Assembly (NCBI GenBank): GCA_008933805.1
Contig: WBUH01000015.1
Location: 1 to 64,000, forward strand
Direction: 5' to 3'
DNA: 64,000 nt
From: Bacteroidota bacterium
GTDB lineage: Bacteria; Bacteroidota; Bacteroidia; UBA8524
Positions 17,745 to 27,387 of this stretch are shown piece after piece. Made by a program: the position numbers and the translations under genes. The stretch's first letter is position 1. Each line of letters opens with the position of its first letter. The notes under the pieces are model-generated. The model was not told the origin of the DNA. It was given only the letters and a program-made list of their open reading frames with translations, and searched no databases.

Positions 17745-20515
17745 TAGTTTGTTTTGAATTTATATTTTACGCCAAGCATATACGTTTGCCCGTATTTGTC
17801 CTGCTGAACTATATAGCTGTTACTGCCAAGTTTCTGGAGCGGAAACTCGCCTTGTGCATAGGGGTAGGGTGAGTTAATTTCTACCGTAACGGGAGTGTTT
17901 AAAATGTTTTGTATCTTAATATAGCCCTCAAAATATTTACTTATTTTTTTCTCAACTGAGAATGAAAGCTGTGAGGTGGCTCTTTGCCAATAATCCAATC
18001 CTTCAAATTGTGATACCTGTATTATTCGCCTTCCCGTATAAACAAAGGCCAACTGAACGTTTAAACCTTGTTTTGGTTTTTTGTAAAATAACGAAACATT
18101 GGCAATGTGCTTAGACTGACCTTGTAGTGGACGCTTGCTGTTAACTGTCAATTGTTCAATTTGCCCGTTGGTTGGGTTTACAGCATTTTTAATTAACTGC
18201 ACCGATGTTTGCGAAAGGGTGAATGTATAATTGGTTGAGATACCCCAATGCTTTATATACTTTACCCCAACATATTCAAATCCCATATTTTGGGCATTTC
18301 CATAATTGTTGGGTTGTATTTGGCTTCCGTTTACTCCATATTCTATAGGATTTTTAATGTCTTTATAAAAAATGCCCAGATTAAGCTGATTCAAACCTCC
18401 GGGAAACCACTCATATTTCAAGTCGTAGTTAAGGGCAGTAGTATGCTTTAGGTACGGGTTTCCTACCTCACCGAAGTTATCACTGGCGGGTATGTTATAG
18501 GGTACTATTTCGAAATAACTGGGACGAGAAATAGCTTTGTATACTGAAAACCTAAGGTTTTTCTTTTCTGTTGCGCTATAAGTAAAGTGCAGACTTGGCA
18601 ATAGGTCTTGGTACTTTATCCAACCTGATTTTCCTGCTGCAAGTTCAGAAGCATTTGTATTAAAGGATTGGTAGGTATGCTCGGTTCTTGTACCTCCTAT
18701 AACTTTTAATTTTCCTACATTTATTTTAGCCTGCCAATACGCCGATGTTATATTTTCAATGGCGGTATAGTTTGATGCGTTAAAAACATTTCCCGTTGGG
18801 TTACTTACCTGCCATTGTGCTGAATATACATCTGTATATTGTGGAAATTGTGGCGGGTTTCCCGTTAAAACCGGCGACAGAATATAAGTATTGAAATAAT
18901 TATCCCTTATTTTATGCCTGTGTAACCCACCTACAGATACTTCTACTTTTTTATCAAAAAAGTTAGGTACATAAATCAGGTTAAGATAACCACTATAATC
19001 TTTGTCTGTATTTTTTTGCCAAATTCGTTCAAAAGGTTGCAACACAGCCGGACTTACTGCCGGTTTGCCTGTTGTACTATCAATGGTAACAGTGCTAAAT
19101 GTTTTCAATTCGGCCCAGTCGGGCAAATTTGTACCCGCTTGTGAAAATACCGCAGACCAATTGGCAGCGAACGTTTTACTAAAGTTGTGCTTACCTTGTA
19201 GGGTAATATTGTAGATGTATTGTTTTTTATCCCTCGAGCGGTACAGGCTGGTTACTTTGCCTGTGCCCGGCCCTGTGCGGGTAGAAGTTAGGGAAGTGTC
19301 GTATGATATTCTCGAATCAATATTAATCAAACTCATATAGGCTGTATACAGCTCTATACTGTGTTTGCTGTTGAAACGATAATCAATCTTTGTATGTGCT
19401 GTAGAGCGTATAACGTTTGAGTATAGTCTTCTGGCTATTACATCCTGAAAGAGTGGGGTATTGTTAACACTGGTAGTTGTAGTAAAGAAAACGTTTTGAG
19501 CTCCCCTTGTGGTGTTTTGGTATGATGCAGCCACCAAAATACCTAGTTTCTTATTAAAAAACCGGTTTCCTGCCGAAAAACTTACCAAAGCATAGGGCAA
19601 AGCTGTGGTGGGTTTAAAATCAAGATTAGAGCGGGTAAAATCGTTGCCAGTTGCGAAATAACTGTTGCCATAAATCTCTCGCGGCGATTTTTTGTTTATT
19701 GCCCCTCTATCAAATCTCTCATATTTATTATCAAAATAAAACTGGCTGTAACCACTGCCTAGGTTCATGTTTATCATAAACTTATTAGGGGCATTTTTCA
19801 TTATCATGTTTATACTCCCCCCTATGGCATCGCCCTCCATATTAGGAGTAAGCGAGTTGTTCACCTCAATTCTTTCTACCAATTCTGCAGGGAAAATATC
19901 AAGCGGCACGTACCTGTTTTTATTCTCAGGGCTGGGTATTTTTATTCCGTTAATTAATGTGTAGTTATACCTTTTATCCATGCCGCGTATAATGGCATGA
20001 CGACCATCGCCATCACTACTTTGCTCTATAGAAATGCCTGGCATGCGTTGCATAACATTGGCCACTGTTATGTCCGGAGATATTTCTATTGTTCGAGCAG
20101 ATATTACATTGATAATATTGTCGGCATTTTTCTGAGTTTTTGTAGCGTATACATCGCTCTCTTTACTATGCTCTGCGGTAACTATTACATCTTGTACTTC
20201 AGTTACAAGCGCTTTTAATGCAAACGAATGGATTATGGTTGTTGAATCGTTGAGTATTTGAAAAATAAATTCCTCAGACTTGTGATAACTTACATATTGT
20301 GTTTGCGCTGTGTATTTTCCTACTGGCAGGCCGGTAATTTTAAAATTGCCATCAAAATCGGTAGCAACAAAGTATTTTGTGTTTTCTAAATATACTACTG
20401 CGCCTATTAAGGGTTCACTTGTTTGTTCATCAAACACTTTACCCTTAAACTCTCCGCCATAAAGCATAGCGGAGAGTTGGGTAAAGAAGAATATCAACAC
20501 AAAAAACTTTTTCAT
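17744..20515 (-). CDS. TonB-dependent outer-membrane receptor
   Basis: Receptor of 923 residues importing a substrate across the outer membrane with TonB energy. After the signal peptide comes a carboxypeptidase-regulatory-like domain (GKVFDEQTSEPLIGAVVYLE) at about 25-110. A plug domain follows at about 130-250 (VMQRMPGISIEQSSDGDGRH ... IIRGMDKRYNYTLINGIKI ... DAIGGSINMIM), then a 22-strand barrel ending MLGVKYKFKTN. The plug resembles the TonB-Xanth-Caul type more than SusC, and no SusD gene is adjacent. It is cotranscribed with the T9SS protein 20 bp upstream and with the lipoprotein and phoD downstream. A phosphorylated organic ligand is inferred from the operon. Confidence 0.92.
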   Translation of the reverse strand: MKKFFVLIFFFTQLSAMLYGGEFKGKVFDEQTSEPLIGAVVYLENTKYFVATDFDGNFKITGLPVGKYTAQTQYVSYHKSEEFIFQILNDSTTIIHSFALKALVTEVQDVIVTAEHSKESDVYATKTQKNADNIINVISARTIEISPDITVANVMQRMPGISIEQSSDGDGRHAIIRGMDKRYNYTLINGIKIPSPENKNRYVPLDIFPAELVERIEVNNSLTPNMEGDAIGGSINMIMKNAPNKFMINMNLGSGYSQFYFDNKYERFDRGAINKKSPREIYGNSYFATGNDFTRSNLDFKPTTALPYALVSFSAGNRFFNKKLGILVAASYQNTTRGAQNVFFTTTTSVNNTPLFQDVIARRLYSNVIRSTAHTKIDYRFNSKHSIELYTAYMSLINIDSRISYDTSLTSTRTGPGTGKVTSLYRSRDKKQYIYNITLQGKHNFSKTFAANWSAVFSQAGTNLPDWAELKTFSTVTIDSTTGKPAVSPAVLQPFERIWQKNTDKDYSGYLNLIYVPNFFDKKVEVSVGGLHRHKIRDNYFNTYILSPVLTGNPPQFPQYTDVYSAQWQVSNPTGNVFNASNYTAIENITSAYWQAKINVGKLKVIGGTRTEHTYQSFNTNASELAAGKSGWIKYQDLLPSLHFTYSATEKKNLRFSVYKAISRPSYFEIVPYNIPASDNFGEVGNPYLKHTTALNYDLKYEWFPGGLNQLNLGIFYKDIKNPIEYGVNGSQIQPNNYGNAQNMGFEYVGVKYIKHWGISTNYTFTLSQTSVQLIKNAVNPTNGQIEQLTVNSKRPLQGQSKHIANVSLFYKKPKQGLNVQLAFVYTGRRIIQVSQFEGLDYWQRATSQLSFSVEKKISKYFEGYIKIQNILNTPVTVEINSPYPYAQGEFPLQKLGSNSYIVQQDKYGQTYMLGVKYKFKTN

Positions 20516-20535
20516 TGGTGTTTATAACTCTGCCG

Positions 20536-23109
20536 TTATTTCCTAATAATTAGTTTGTGGGTGTAAAAATTACCGTTGTTATCGTTTACAGTTATAAAGT
20601 ATAAACCGGTTTGCAGGGTATTTTGCGGTTGTATGCTTAGGGTGGTTGCAAATGGGTGGTTTTGGGTGTACACCCCATTACCTAAAATATCCTTAATTTC
20701 AACGGTTACAGAGCCGCTAATTACGGTGCTTTCAATGTTTATAATAATGTCTTCGCCACGGTTAGGGTTGGGATAAATGCTTATCATTCCTTTTGCAGGT
20801 TGTGCTATGCCTGTAGGGGCATTATAATTAAGATAAATAGTGCTATCATCAGCAGACACATTAAATTGTTTTGTAAATGATGGTGTGAAACCTGCTGTAT
20901 TAATATTGAACTTATCGGCACTAAATCCTTTTATGCTATTAGCTTTGGCAATAGGCCATGCGTAAGTTTGGTTATCGGCAAATCCACTTACCGTGGTACC
21001 GGTTACCAAAATATTTAGTTTAGAAGTGCTATTTAGGTTTGATAAATCTATTGTACCTGTAGCTGATATCGAATCCCAATCTGAGGCTGCATTAGCAATA
21101 TCCCACTTATAATATGAGCCTCCGTTAATAAGTATTTCTCCAAATGTTATGTTTGCAGTGCTGTTAGCATCTTCACCGGGGCTAAGGATTCCGTTTAAGG
21201 TAAGGCTACCTGTACCGCGGCCTGAGCCTCCTATAGTAGCATTACTACCTACCAATACTGTTGGCGAGGTAAGTGAGTCGTTAAAATAAAGGGCGCCGCC
21301 CATTACAGTGGTAGGGTAATCAATGGCTATGGCTTGGTATATTGTCAGCGAGCCTGTGTTGGCGGCATCTAACGTTAACGACATGTTGCCCGATGGTGAG
21401 TTGGCTCCTCTAAGGTAACCGTTTGAGCTGGCTGGTGAAATACGGCCTATTTTGCCATAAAATTTAGTGTTTTTGTTTCCGCTGATAGTAAGATTTGATG
21501 TGGCTGTGACTGAAGCGGCATTAGTGATGCCGTTTACCTGCTCGGCAACAATAGTGCTGTCTGATGAGATAGAACTTACTTTTACATTAAAACCATTTAG
21601 GTCTATTGCTCCCGATTGTGAGCCGGTGCCATTGCCAAAAACCACATCGGTAGTTGCAGGGATGGCATTGTTATCTCCTAATTGAAAACAACTGTTTTTG
21701 GTAGAACCGGCTATAATGGTTTTGCCTGTATAGCTGTTGGCAGGGTTTGAGAATATTGTGAGTCCGGCACCGCCGTATGTACCATTTCCCGTTCCATTTA
21801 CCAAACTCGATATAATAACATCACCATTGCCCGATATAATGCCGTTATAGGTTAGTTTTCCGCCACCACCGCCTGAACCTGCACCTACAGCCAATACAAA
21901 TGGCGACGACATATTATTGGGGTTAAGCACTATATTGTTCTCAATAATAGAACTGTTGGTGGCTGGGTCTGGACCGTTGGTTATTACCGATCCATTTTTT
22001 AAAACAGTTATAGTACCGGCTGTAGTTGAAGCACCGGTGGCTTTTTGATTAACATCAGCAAGGGTTAATCGTGCACCGCTATCTAAAGTAATGCCTTTTG
22101 AAAAATCGTTACTTCCGTACAACGATATGTATGATGTGCTATTATCACCATTAAAAGTAAGATTGTTTTCTGCTTTGATTACTGAACGAATGGTTTGTCC
22201 GCCCTTTATGTTTATATAAGGTGCGCTACCGTTTAGTGTAAGGGTATCGCCCGTAATAATATAACCTGAAACTTTAAAATCTATTCCTTTGGCTGCTATG
22301 GGTTCTGTAAGAGTTATAGTGCCGGCTGTGCCTTCAAGTATAGCAATTGAGGCAGTATCCCACGTTTTGTTATAAGTACCGCCGCTAATACCCGCCCAGC
22401 TCTGGGCTGAGAAATTCCAGTTACCTGTTCCGCTCCAATATTTTTTGGGGTAATAGTAGGTTTGGCCTTCAACGGTAATGTTTTCATATCGAACAGTGCC
22501 TGTTGTACCACTATTGGGAGTTCCCTGCTTTATCCTAAAGATAACGTTACTGTTATTGTTTACCTGTGGATTGCTTAAGCTAACGGTGCTTACATGCCAT
22601 TGCTGGTAGTAAACACTGTCATACAAAGTTGAAAGCCCTGTAGTTTGCCAGCTGCTACCGCCATTTATACTGTAATCAAAATGAACTGTTTTTGATGATT
22701 TTGTAGCGCTTGAACCTTGAGTAACAAACTTTATTACTATATCCTGAAATCCTGATGTGGGTACATATAATAATAGCTGCATACTATCGCTGGGGTTACG
22801 TACCCGCAAGCCATTGCCCGCCCCGGCACCCATTCTGGCATTAGAAGTATCGCCACTGCCACTGTTATTATCCCAATAGGTTAGGTAATTGGTTGATGTA
22901 CCGGGCACTTTTGAGTAATACAACAAAGCATTGTTAGTATCTAGCAAAGAAAAGTCGGCTTTGATGGGGGCTATGCTGTCAGGATTTACTCCCCCTAAAA
23001 GTCTTGAATCAAAGTTGTTGAAGCTCCAATAATGGATAAGTTGGGTTTGTGCACTAATAATTTTTACAGTACTAATTAAAAGTAGTAGTAAGAGGAGTTG
23101 TTTTTTCAT
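20536..23109 (-). CDS. Secreted beta-strand-repeat protein with T9SS sorting domain
   Basis: Extracellular protein of 857 residues with a signal peptide (MKKQLLLLLLLISTVKIISAQ). The N-terminal ~200 residues look like a lectin/jelly-roll module (LIHYWSFNNFDSRLLGG ... IVIKFVTQGS). The middle holds autotransporter-associated beta-strand repeats (GGAGLTIFSNPANSYTGKTI, TLDAANTGSLTIYQAI). The end is a type A T9SS domain (MISIYPNPNRGEDIIINI ... GLYFITVNDNNGN). It is first in the operon with the TonB-dependent receptor, beta-helix lipoprotein and PhoD, so it may present or capture the substrate at the cell surface. Confidence 0.85.
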   Translation of the reverse strand: MKKQLLLLLLLISTVKIISAQTQLIHYWSFNNFDSRLLGGVNPDSIAPIKADFSLLDTNNALLYYSKVPGTSTNYLTYWDNNSGSGDTSNARMGAGAGNGLRVRNPSDSMQLLLYVPTSGFQDIVIKFVTQGSSATKSSKTVHFDYSINGGSSWQTTGLSTLYDSVYYQQWHVSTVSLSNPQVNNNSNVIFRIKQGTPNSGTTGTVRYENITVEGQTYYYPKKYWSGTGNWNFSAQSWAGISGGTYNKTWDTASIAILEGTAGTITLTEPIAAKGIDFKVSGYIITGDTLTLNGSAPYINIKGGQTIRSVIKAENNLTFNGDNSTSYISLYGSNDFSKGITLDSGARLTLADVNQKATGASTTAGTITVLKNGSVITNGPDPATNSSIIENNIVLNPNNMSSPFVLAVGAGSGGGGGKLTYNGIISGNGDVIISSLVNGTGNGTYGGAGLTIFSNPANSYTGKTIIAGSTKNSCFQLGDNNAIPATTDVVFGNGTGSQSGAIDLNGFNVKVSSISSDSTIVAEQVNGITNAASVTATSNLTISGNKNTKFYGKIGRISPASSNGYLRGANSPSGNMSLTLDAANTGSLTIYQAIAIDYPTTVMGGALYFNDSLTSPTVLVGSNATIGGSGRGTGSLTLNGILSPGEDANSTANITFGEILINGGSYYKWDIANAASDWDSISATGTIDLSNLNSTSKLNILVTGTTVSGFADNQTYAWPIAKANSIKGFSADKFNINTAGFTPSFTKQFNVSADDSTIYLNYNAPTGIAQPAKGMISIYPNPNRGEDIIINIESTVISGSVTVEIKDILGNGVYTQNHPFATTLSIQPQNTLQTGLYFITVNDNNGNFYTHKLIIRK

Positions 23110-23247
23110 GATTCGTTTAGCTTTCGTTTTCGCAACAAATCTGTGGTGTGTATATTTCTGTCAGGTTAACCTGCGGGCAGCAAATAGGCAACCTGTTGTT
23201 TTATGGGTGTTACAAAAAGGCAACAATGAGTATTAAGTTGTTTTTTA

Positions 23248-24891
23248 TCAGGCGGTTAATACAAAGTTTCTGAGATTGTCTTTTTGGCTTAATCCTAATT
23301 TTTTTCGTAAACGATAACGGGCCACTCTGAAACTATCTATTGAAATACCCATTTGATGGGCAATATCTTTTGATTCAAGGTTCATTTTAATCAAAGCACA
23401 CATTTTCAAATCATTAGCAGTGAGACTGGGGTTTAAGGCCAATAAGCGGTCAAAAAAATCCTGATGCAACTGTTCAAAATTTCGCCTGAATTCTTCCCAA
23501 GTATCATCGTGATGAAAATTGAAATCGATTTTGCTGACTGCTTCTTTCAGTTTAGGTTTTAATGTGGTGGGTATAGAACCACCTATAATTTTTAGGCTCT
23601 CTTTTAAATCTTCAAGCAACTTGTTCTTTTCTGTTAGTTGAAGCATTTTTACTCCCAGCGATTTGTATTGAGATTCTAACTCTAGTTGCAGGTGTTTTTC
23701 TTGAAGATGCTTGTGTTCAAGCTCAATTTTCAGTCGTTCTTCACGTAACTTTATGTTTTCTACTTCTGATGCGTGTAGTTTTTTCTGCTGTTTAAATAGT
23801 TCTTGGTTTTTCCTGATTTTCAAGCGTTGCAGGTTCACAATTACACCGCCCAACAGTAACAACACTATGGAGCCTATAGTTATCCCTATAACTCGTATTT
23901 GTTGTATTTGTCGGTTACTTTCAAGTTGTTTTATCTCGTTGTTTTTGCGTTCAACTTCATAAAGTGTTTGCAGCAAAGCCATCTGGCGATTGCTTTCTTC
24001 AGAAAACACGTTATCATATATCACCCGGCTTTCTTCCAAATAATAGAATGTATTACTCAAATCGCCAATGAGCTTATAGGTGCGTCCCAAGTCTCTCAAC
24101 GCCAAACTTTCTTCGTATTTCAGCTTTAATTCTTGTGAAAGTCCTAACGCTGCATTGGTATAATACAGTGCGCTATCGTAGTGTCCTGTGTTGCGGTAAT
24201 AGTCGCCAATATTATTAAGATTACCCACTAAACTTATTTTGTTATCCAGTTGTGTGTTTATTTCAACAGCTTTCTTAAAATACCTAAAGGCCTGTTCGTA
24301 TTCTTTAAGGTCTTCGTGAATACTGCCTATGTTTTCATATATGTAAGCAATGCCTGTTTTGTCGTTTAACGATTCGTAAATGCGTAAGGCCGTTTGCTGA
24401 TATATCATTGCACTATCAAGGTTGTTCCATTTTTCATGCAAATGCCCTATTTCGCCCATTGTTTCAGCAATGTATTTCTGGGCATCTAGTTCTCTGTATA
24501 CCAAAAGTGCTTCGTTAAAATATTCGGCAGCTTCTTCCTTCTGCTTAATGTAATAATTTACTTTACCCAAGCTTAGCAAGCTATTGGCAATCCCCAGCTT
24601 ATTATTAAGCGTTGTGTAACGGGTTTTGGAAAGCAGGTAATATTCCATAGCCCTTGGAAACAGACCTTCTGAATAAAAGATATCTCCCAGCAATAGCGAA
24701 GCCTCTGCCTGTGTGGCTAAGTCTTCATTTTTCTCTGCTGCTAAAAACTCACGATTAGAAAGTATGTAAGCAGAATCAGGGGAGTTTTTATAGAGTTTTT
24801 CAGCCGTTTGTAATACTCCGTTGATTTGATTGGTTTGTGCCGTAACTACCTTAAAACTAATTAGTAATACAGCGCCAATAAATTTTAGCAT
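23248..24891 (-). CDS. TPR-containing transmembrane regulator with LuxR-like HTH
   Basis: Regulator of 547 residues. An N-terminal signal/anchor sequence (MLKFIGAVLLISFKVVTAQ) is followed by about six TPR units up to residue ~300, predicted periplasmic. One transmembrane helix follows (VIGITIGSIVLLLLGGVIV), then a charged coiled coil, then a cytoplasmic C-terminal helix-turn-helix (LNPSLTANDLKMCALIKMNL ... SIDSFRVARYRLRKKL). This layout is common in Bacteroidota and lets a periplasmic signal reach DNA without a kinase. It lies 138 bp upstream of, and in the same direction as, the PhoD/TonB receptor operon, so local control of that operon is the simplest proposal. Confidence 0.8.
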   Translation of the reverse strand: MLKFIGAVLLISFKVVTAQTNQINGVLQTAEKLYKNSPDSAYILSNREFLAAEKNEDLATQAEASLLLGDIFYSEGLFPRAMEYYLLSKTRYTTLNNKLGIANSLLSLGKVNYYIKQKEEAAEYFNEALLVYRELDAQKYIAETMGEIGHLHEKWNNLDSAMIYQQTALRIYESLNDKTGIAYIYENIGSIHEDLKEYEQAFRYFKKAVEINTQLDNKISLVGNLNNIGDYYRNTGHYDSALYYTNAALGLSQELKLKYEESLALRDLGRTYKLIGDLSNTFYYLEESRVIYDNVFSEESNRQMALLQTLYEVERKNNEIKQLESNRQIQQIRVIGITIGSIVLLLLGGVIVNLQRLKIRKNQELFKQQKKLHASEVENIKLREERLKIELEHKHLQEKHLQLELESQYKSLGVKMLQLTEKNKLLEDLKESLKIIGGSIPTTLKPKLKEAVSKIDFNFHHDDTWEEFRRNFEQLHQDFFDRLLALNPSLTANDLKMCALIKMNLESKDIAHQMGISIDSFRVARYRLRKKLGLSQKDNLRNFVLTA

Positions 24892-25016
24892 TCGTAATGT
24901 TAGAAGTTTTACATTATGCTACTGTTAAGTTTTTATAAAGTAACGGTTGGGGATAAATCTGCTATTCGATAGTAACTCAAACAGTTTGATAACAAAGAGT
25001 TCCCGCTACAAAAACT

Positions 25017-25052
25017 AAAAACCCCGCTTAGTAATAAGCGGGGTTTTGTTTT
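25017..25052 (-). terminator. Terminator after small gene A
   Basis: Hairpin AAACCCCGCTTA / TAAGCGGGGTTTT with a 4-nt loop, about 70 bp past the end of the minus-strand gene at 25124. Just left of it is GCTACAAAAACTAAAA, a string also found before the terminator at 31168. Confidence 0.8.
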
Positions 25053-25123
25053 AGAGTTCAGCATTTCCAATTGGTGTTTACTGGAATAAATGCTTTAGAA
25101 AAGCGACTTAACACAAATAAGAG

Positions 25124-25597
25124 TTATGAAACGCTCAATTGTATTAGCCTAAATTCAGAGCCAAGGCTTCCCAGCGGAACAGATTGTTGTATGTTTTCAC
25201 CGGTTACCTGCGCATGATGGCTGCCCCCACCATTTACCAGTTGTAATACGAAAAGGTTGGCAGTGGTTATATCTGCTGTTGACGATGGGTTAGTTGGGTC
25301 AACTAGTTTCCAACGTTCAAAATCTTGCATGGCATCCATAGTTGTAACCTGTACGTAGCCAGGGAAGCCAGACAGAAATCTGCTTGAGAAATTGTTGTTT
25401 TCAAAACTCACAATATCTCCGAATTTTACATTGGCAGTACTGCTGGGATCATTAAAGTTGATGATTTTCCATGCTTCCCAGACATTAATCCAAGGGGCTG
25501 CATGGATTGGTGTTTCTTTAGCACCCCCTCCTGGGCTCAAGAAATTAAAGAATTCGGCTGATTGAATTGCCACGGAGGCTTGGTAATTAATATTCAT
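25124..25597 (-). CDS. Small beta-trefoil/lectin-like protein, array member A
   Basis: Protein of 157 residues, not assigned to a family. It has no signal peptide or membrane segment. Two internal repeats are visible: WEAWKIINFNDPSSTA near residue 40 and FERWKLVDPTNPSSTA near residue 93. Each is followed by a hydrophobic beta-rich stretch, a pattern that fits a beta-trefoil or fascin-like carbohydrate-binding fold. It is the last of four small minus-strand genes, each preceded by the same leader repeat (here 25615-25738) and, for this one, its own terminator. Function unknown; a lectin-like binding role is a guess from fold character. Confidence 0.7.
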   Translation of the reverse strand: MNINYQASVAIQSAEFFNFLSPGGGAKETPIHAAPWINVWEAWKIINFNDPSSTANVKFGDIVSFENNNFSSRFLSGFPGYVQVTTMDAMQDFERWKLVDPTNPSSTADITTANLFVLQLVNGGGSHHAQVTGENIQQSVPLGSLGSEFRLIQLSVS

Positions 25598-25614
25598 ATT
25601 ATTTGATAGTTTTT

Positions 25615-25790
25615 CCTACTCGTAAGGCTTTTCGGATTCGCCTTCTGTGTTTAACCCCTCAGAAAAGGCCGTTTATTAAAGTGGGTTCTGCTCCACCGTC
25701 CGGTTAATGCGCAATGAAGTTTGGACGATTCAAAGGTATTTAGGGTGCATTCCCGAAAAATCAGTTAAATAACTGAATTTGAATAAATGG
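25615..25790 (-). promoter_or_regulatory. Leader repeat copy A: promoter plus structured 5' leader
   Basis: First of four related elements placed immediately upstream of the small array genes. On the minus strand it contains a -7 box TACCTTTG (25738-25731) and then a ~125-nt leader with four possible helices. P1 pairs 25723-25727 with 25697-25701, P2 pairs 25681-25684 with 25693-25696, P3 pairs 25643-25647 with 25660-25664, and P4 pairs 25624-25628 with 25640-25644. The 100 bp 25641-25740 match copy B (26461-26560) at about 94%. The upstream -41 to -65 region is degenerate relative to B and D. Confidence 0.82.
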
Positions 25791-25888
25791 TGGTTTTTCG
25801 TGAATCGTAAGTGAATTTTTAATGCAAACCTCAAGGGCTATATACTTGTAAGAAATGGTAATCAGTTAAGTTGGGTTATCTTTATAAT

Positions 25889-25927
25889 AAAAAAACCACC
25901 CGGAATATGTTACGGGTGGTTAAAAAA
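25889..25927 (-). terminator. Terminator after small gene B
   Basis: Arms AACCACCCG / CGGGTGGTT with a 10-nt loop; a T-run follows on the minus strand. It ends the gene at 25949 and separates it from leader copy A. Confidence 0.85.
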
Positions 25928-25948
25928 ACAAGTAGGTTATTTACTTAA

Positions 25949-26410
25949 TTAGGTAGTAACCCAATCGCCTTGAAATTGCCAGCGCTGTCTGCCGCTTCCA
26001 TCATCTGTATTCCATTGATCCACACGTCCATTCCCATTGGTGCTTAGAAAATAATTAGATTTTCCGGCTGGTTTGATATGAAATGTGCAGCAAGTGGGAG
26101 AATTTGGAACAGGCTCGATAATCCATTTTTGTTGTAGATCAACCTTACCCCCGGATAGATACACCCCATTGGAGTTGGCATCCCAAGACAGGTAACAGGT
26201 TGCAGGCTGCACACCCTTTTTCACTACCAAATAATAAAACCCATCATTGCTGGCTTCAACGTCCCAGGTCATCCGACCCGAGCCATCATTGCGAGGATAA
26301 AGAATAATATTTTGAGACCCTAGGGCAACTGCCAAAAGAGTGGCGTTATTGTTAAGCCCTCGCAAAACTTCAATATTGTGCGGTCCTGTAATTTCGCATT
26401 GATAATCCAT
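25949..26410 (-). CDS. Small beta-trefoil-like protein, array member B
   Basis: Protein of 153 residues without signal peptide. Three imperfect internal repeats point to a beta-trefoil: NDGSGRMTWDV near 46, QQKWIIEP near 93, and DDGSGRQRWQF near 138, with SNGVYLSGG and SNYFLSTNGNGR strands between. The DGSGRxxW signature recalls ricin-B-like or toxin-associated trefoil lectins, but no QxW triad typical of ricin B is complete. It has its own leader repeat (26434-26618) and terminator (25889-25927), so it is a separate transcription unit. Carbohydrate binding is inferred only. Confidence 0.72.
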   Translation of the reverse strand: MDYQCEITGPHNIEVLRGLNNNATLLAVALGSQNIILYPRNDGSGRMTWDVEASNDGFYYLVVKKGVQPATCYLSWDANSNGVYLSGGKVDLQQKWIIEPVPNSPTCCTFHIKPAGKSNYFLSTNGNGRVDQWNTDDGSGRQRWQFQGDWVTT

Positions 26411-26433
26411 TTTTTAATTTATTAAAAGTAATA

Positions 26434-26620
26434 CCTACTCGTAAGGCTTTTCGGATTCCGCCTTCTGCAATTAACCCCACAGAAAGGGCCGTTTGTTAAA
26501 GTGGGTTCTGCTCCACCGTCCGGTTAATGCGCAATGAAGTTTGGACGATTCAAAGGTATTGTGGCGGAATTTTCGGAAAATCAGTTGAATAACGGGTTTT
26601 GAATAAATACGGGTTTCCCG
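26434..26620 (-). promoter_or_regulatory. Leader repeat copy B: promoter plus structured 5' leader
   Basis: The -7 box is TACCTTTG (26558-26551, minus strand). The leader has P1 26543-26547/26517-26521, P2 26501-26504/26513-26516 and P3 26463-26467/26480-26484. Upstream, two direct repeats ACGGGTTT (plus-strand reading) start at 26592 and 26609, 17 bp apart, about -41 to -65 from the start site. The same pair occurs in copy D, so these may be activator sites. A CGGG-TTT-CCCG inverted repeat adjoins at 26610-26620. Confidence 0.82.
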
Positions 26621-26725
26621 AAAACAGTCAGGGATTTCTATAGAAAAAATCTTTTTAAAGAATCAAATGATATACTTATCTAATGGATTCTTGGTAACAA
26701 CAAATTTTAGCAAAACTCTTCTGCT

Positions 26726-26765
26726 AAAAAAAAATGGTCAGAGCAAAACGCTCTGACCATATATT
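26726..26765 (-). terminator. Terminator after small gene C
   Basis: Perfect arms ATGGTCAGAGC / GCTCTGACCAT with a 5-nt loop, followed on the minus strand by nine T residues. It ends transcription after the gene at 26818. Confidence 0.9.
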
Positions 26766-26817
26766 AAGCCAATTTCTACAGAAACAGGCTCTAAGCTTCA
26801 GTTAGCAAATAAGATAA

Positions 26818-27162
26818 CTATTCAGAAACAACTGGTTTTGCAACATCAGGCCCCATAGTCGCATCAGTGATTACTCTACAAAAGCTGACATATTGACTAT
26901 TATATGGGGACTGAGCCCCGCGAGCACAATGCCATCCTGTACCCCAAATAAGTCCCGTGTCCCATTCACCATCTGGCGAGTCCCAACGCCAGGCAGCTAA
27001 GTCCCTATTTGCCGGGGCCGAAGGAAATCCTTGTCCATTATAAACAAAGAGTTGTCCTTCTTGGTCTCGGAAAGGGCTGTTAGAATACCATTTTAACCAA
27101 AGTCTTCCTTGTCTCTCAAAAGCTTGTAAACTCCATTCAAACGCATCAATTTTAGTATCCAT
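26818..27162 (-). CDS. Small Trp-rich protein of unknown family, array member C
   Basis: Protein of 114 residues. The ATG at 27162 is chosen because it lies at the same distance behind the leader repeat as in the sister genes; the frame is open 19 codons further. It is unusually Trp-rich (WSLQAF, LWLKWY, AAWRWDSPDGEWDTGLIWGTGW) and has two Cys (WHCARG, SFCRV). There is no signal peptide or membrane helix. It is not recognised; the repeated short W-motifs suggest a compact beta fold. Its leader (27184-27272) lacks the promoter half, and no terminator follows gene D, so it is probably transcribed by read-through from D. Confidence 0.7.
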   Translation of the reverse strand: MDTKIDAFEWSLQAFERQGRLWLKWYSNSPFRDQEGQLFVYNGQGFPSAPANRDLAAWRWDSPDGEWDTGLIWGTGWHCARGAQSPYNSQYVSFCRVITDATMGPDVAKPVVSE

Positions 27163-27183
27163 TTTATTTAATTTTTGATAACT

Positions 27184-27272
27184 CCTACTCATATGGCTTT
27201 TCGGATTCGCCTTCTGCAATTAACCCTACAGAAAAGGTTCGTTTATTAAAGTGGGTTCTGCTCCACCTGTCC
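27184..27272 (-). promoter_or_regulatory. Leader repeat copy C: RNA half only
   Basis: This copy keeps the leader half nearest the start codon, including P2 (27251-27254/27263-27266), P3 (27212-27216/27229-27233) and P4. Similarity stops abruptly at about 27272. The P1 5' arm, the -7 box and the upstream repeats are absent, and no other -7 match is obvious in the following 115 bp. Confidence 0.8.
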
Positions 27273-27387
27273 TTATCGATCAACTATTAATTAGGGAGTT
27301 GATATCAAGTTCACTGTCTATTTTTTGCGGTTTGTTAACATATAGAGATATTCTTTAAGGAATACCCCAGATGATAAGGGTCTCTTA

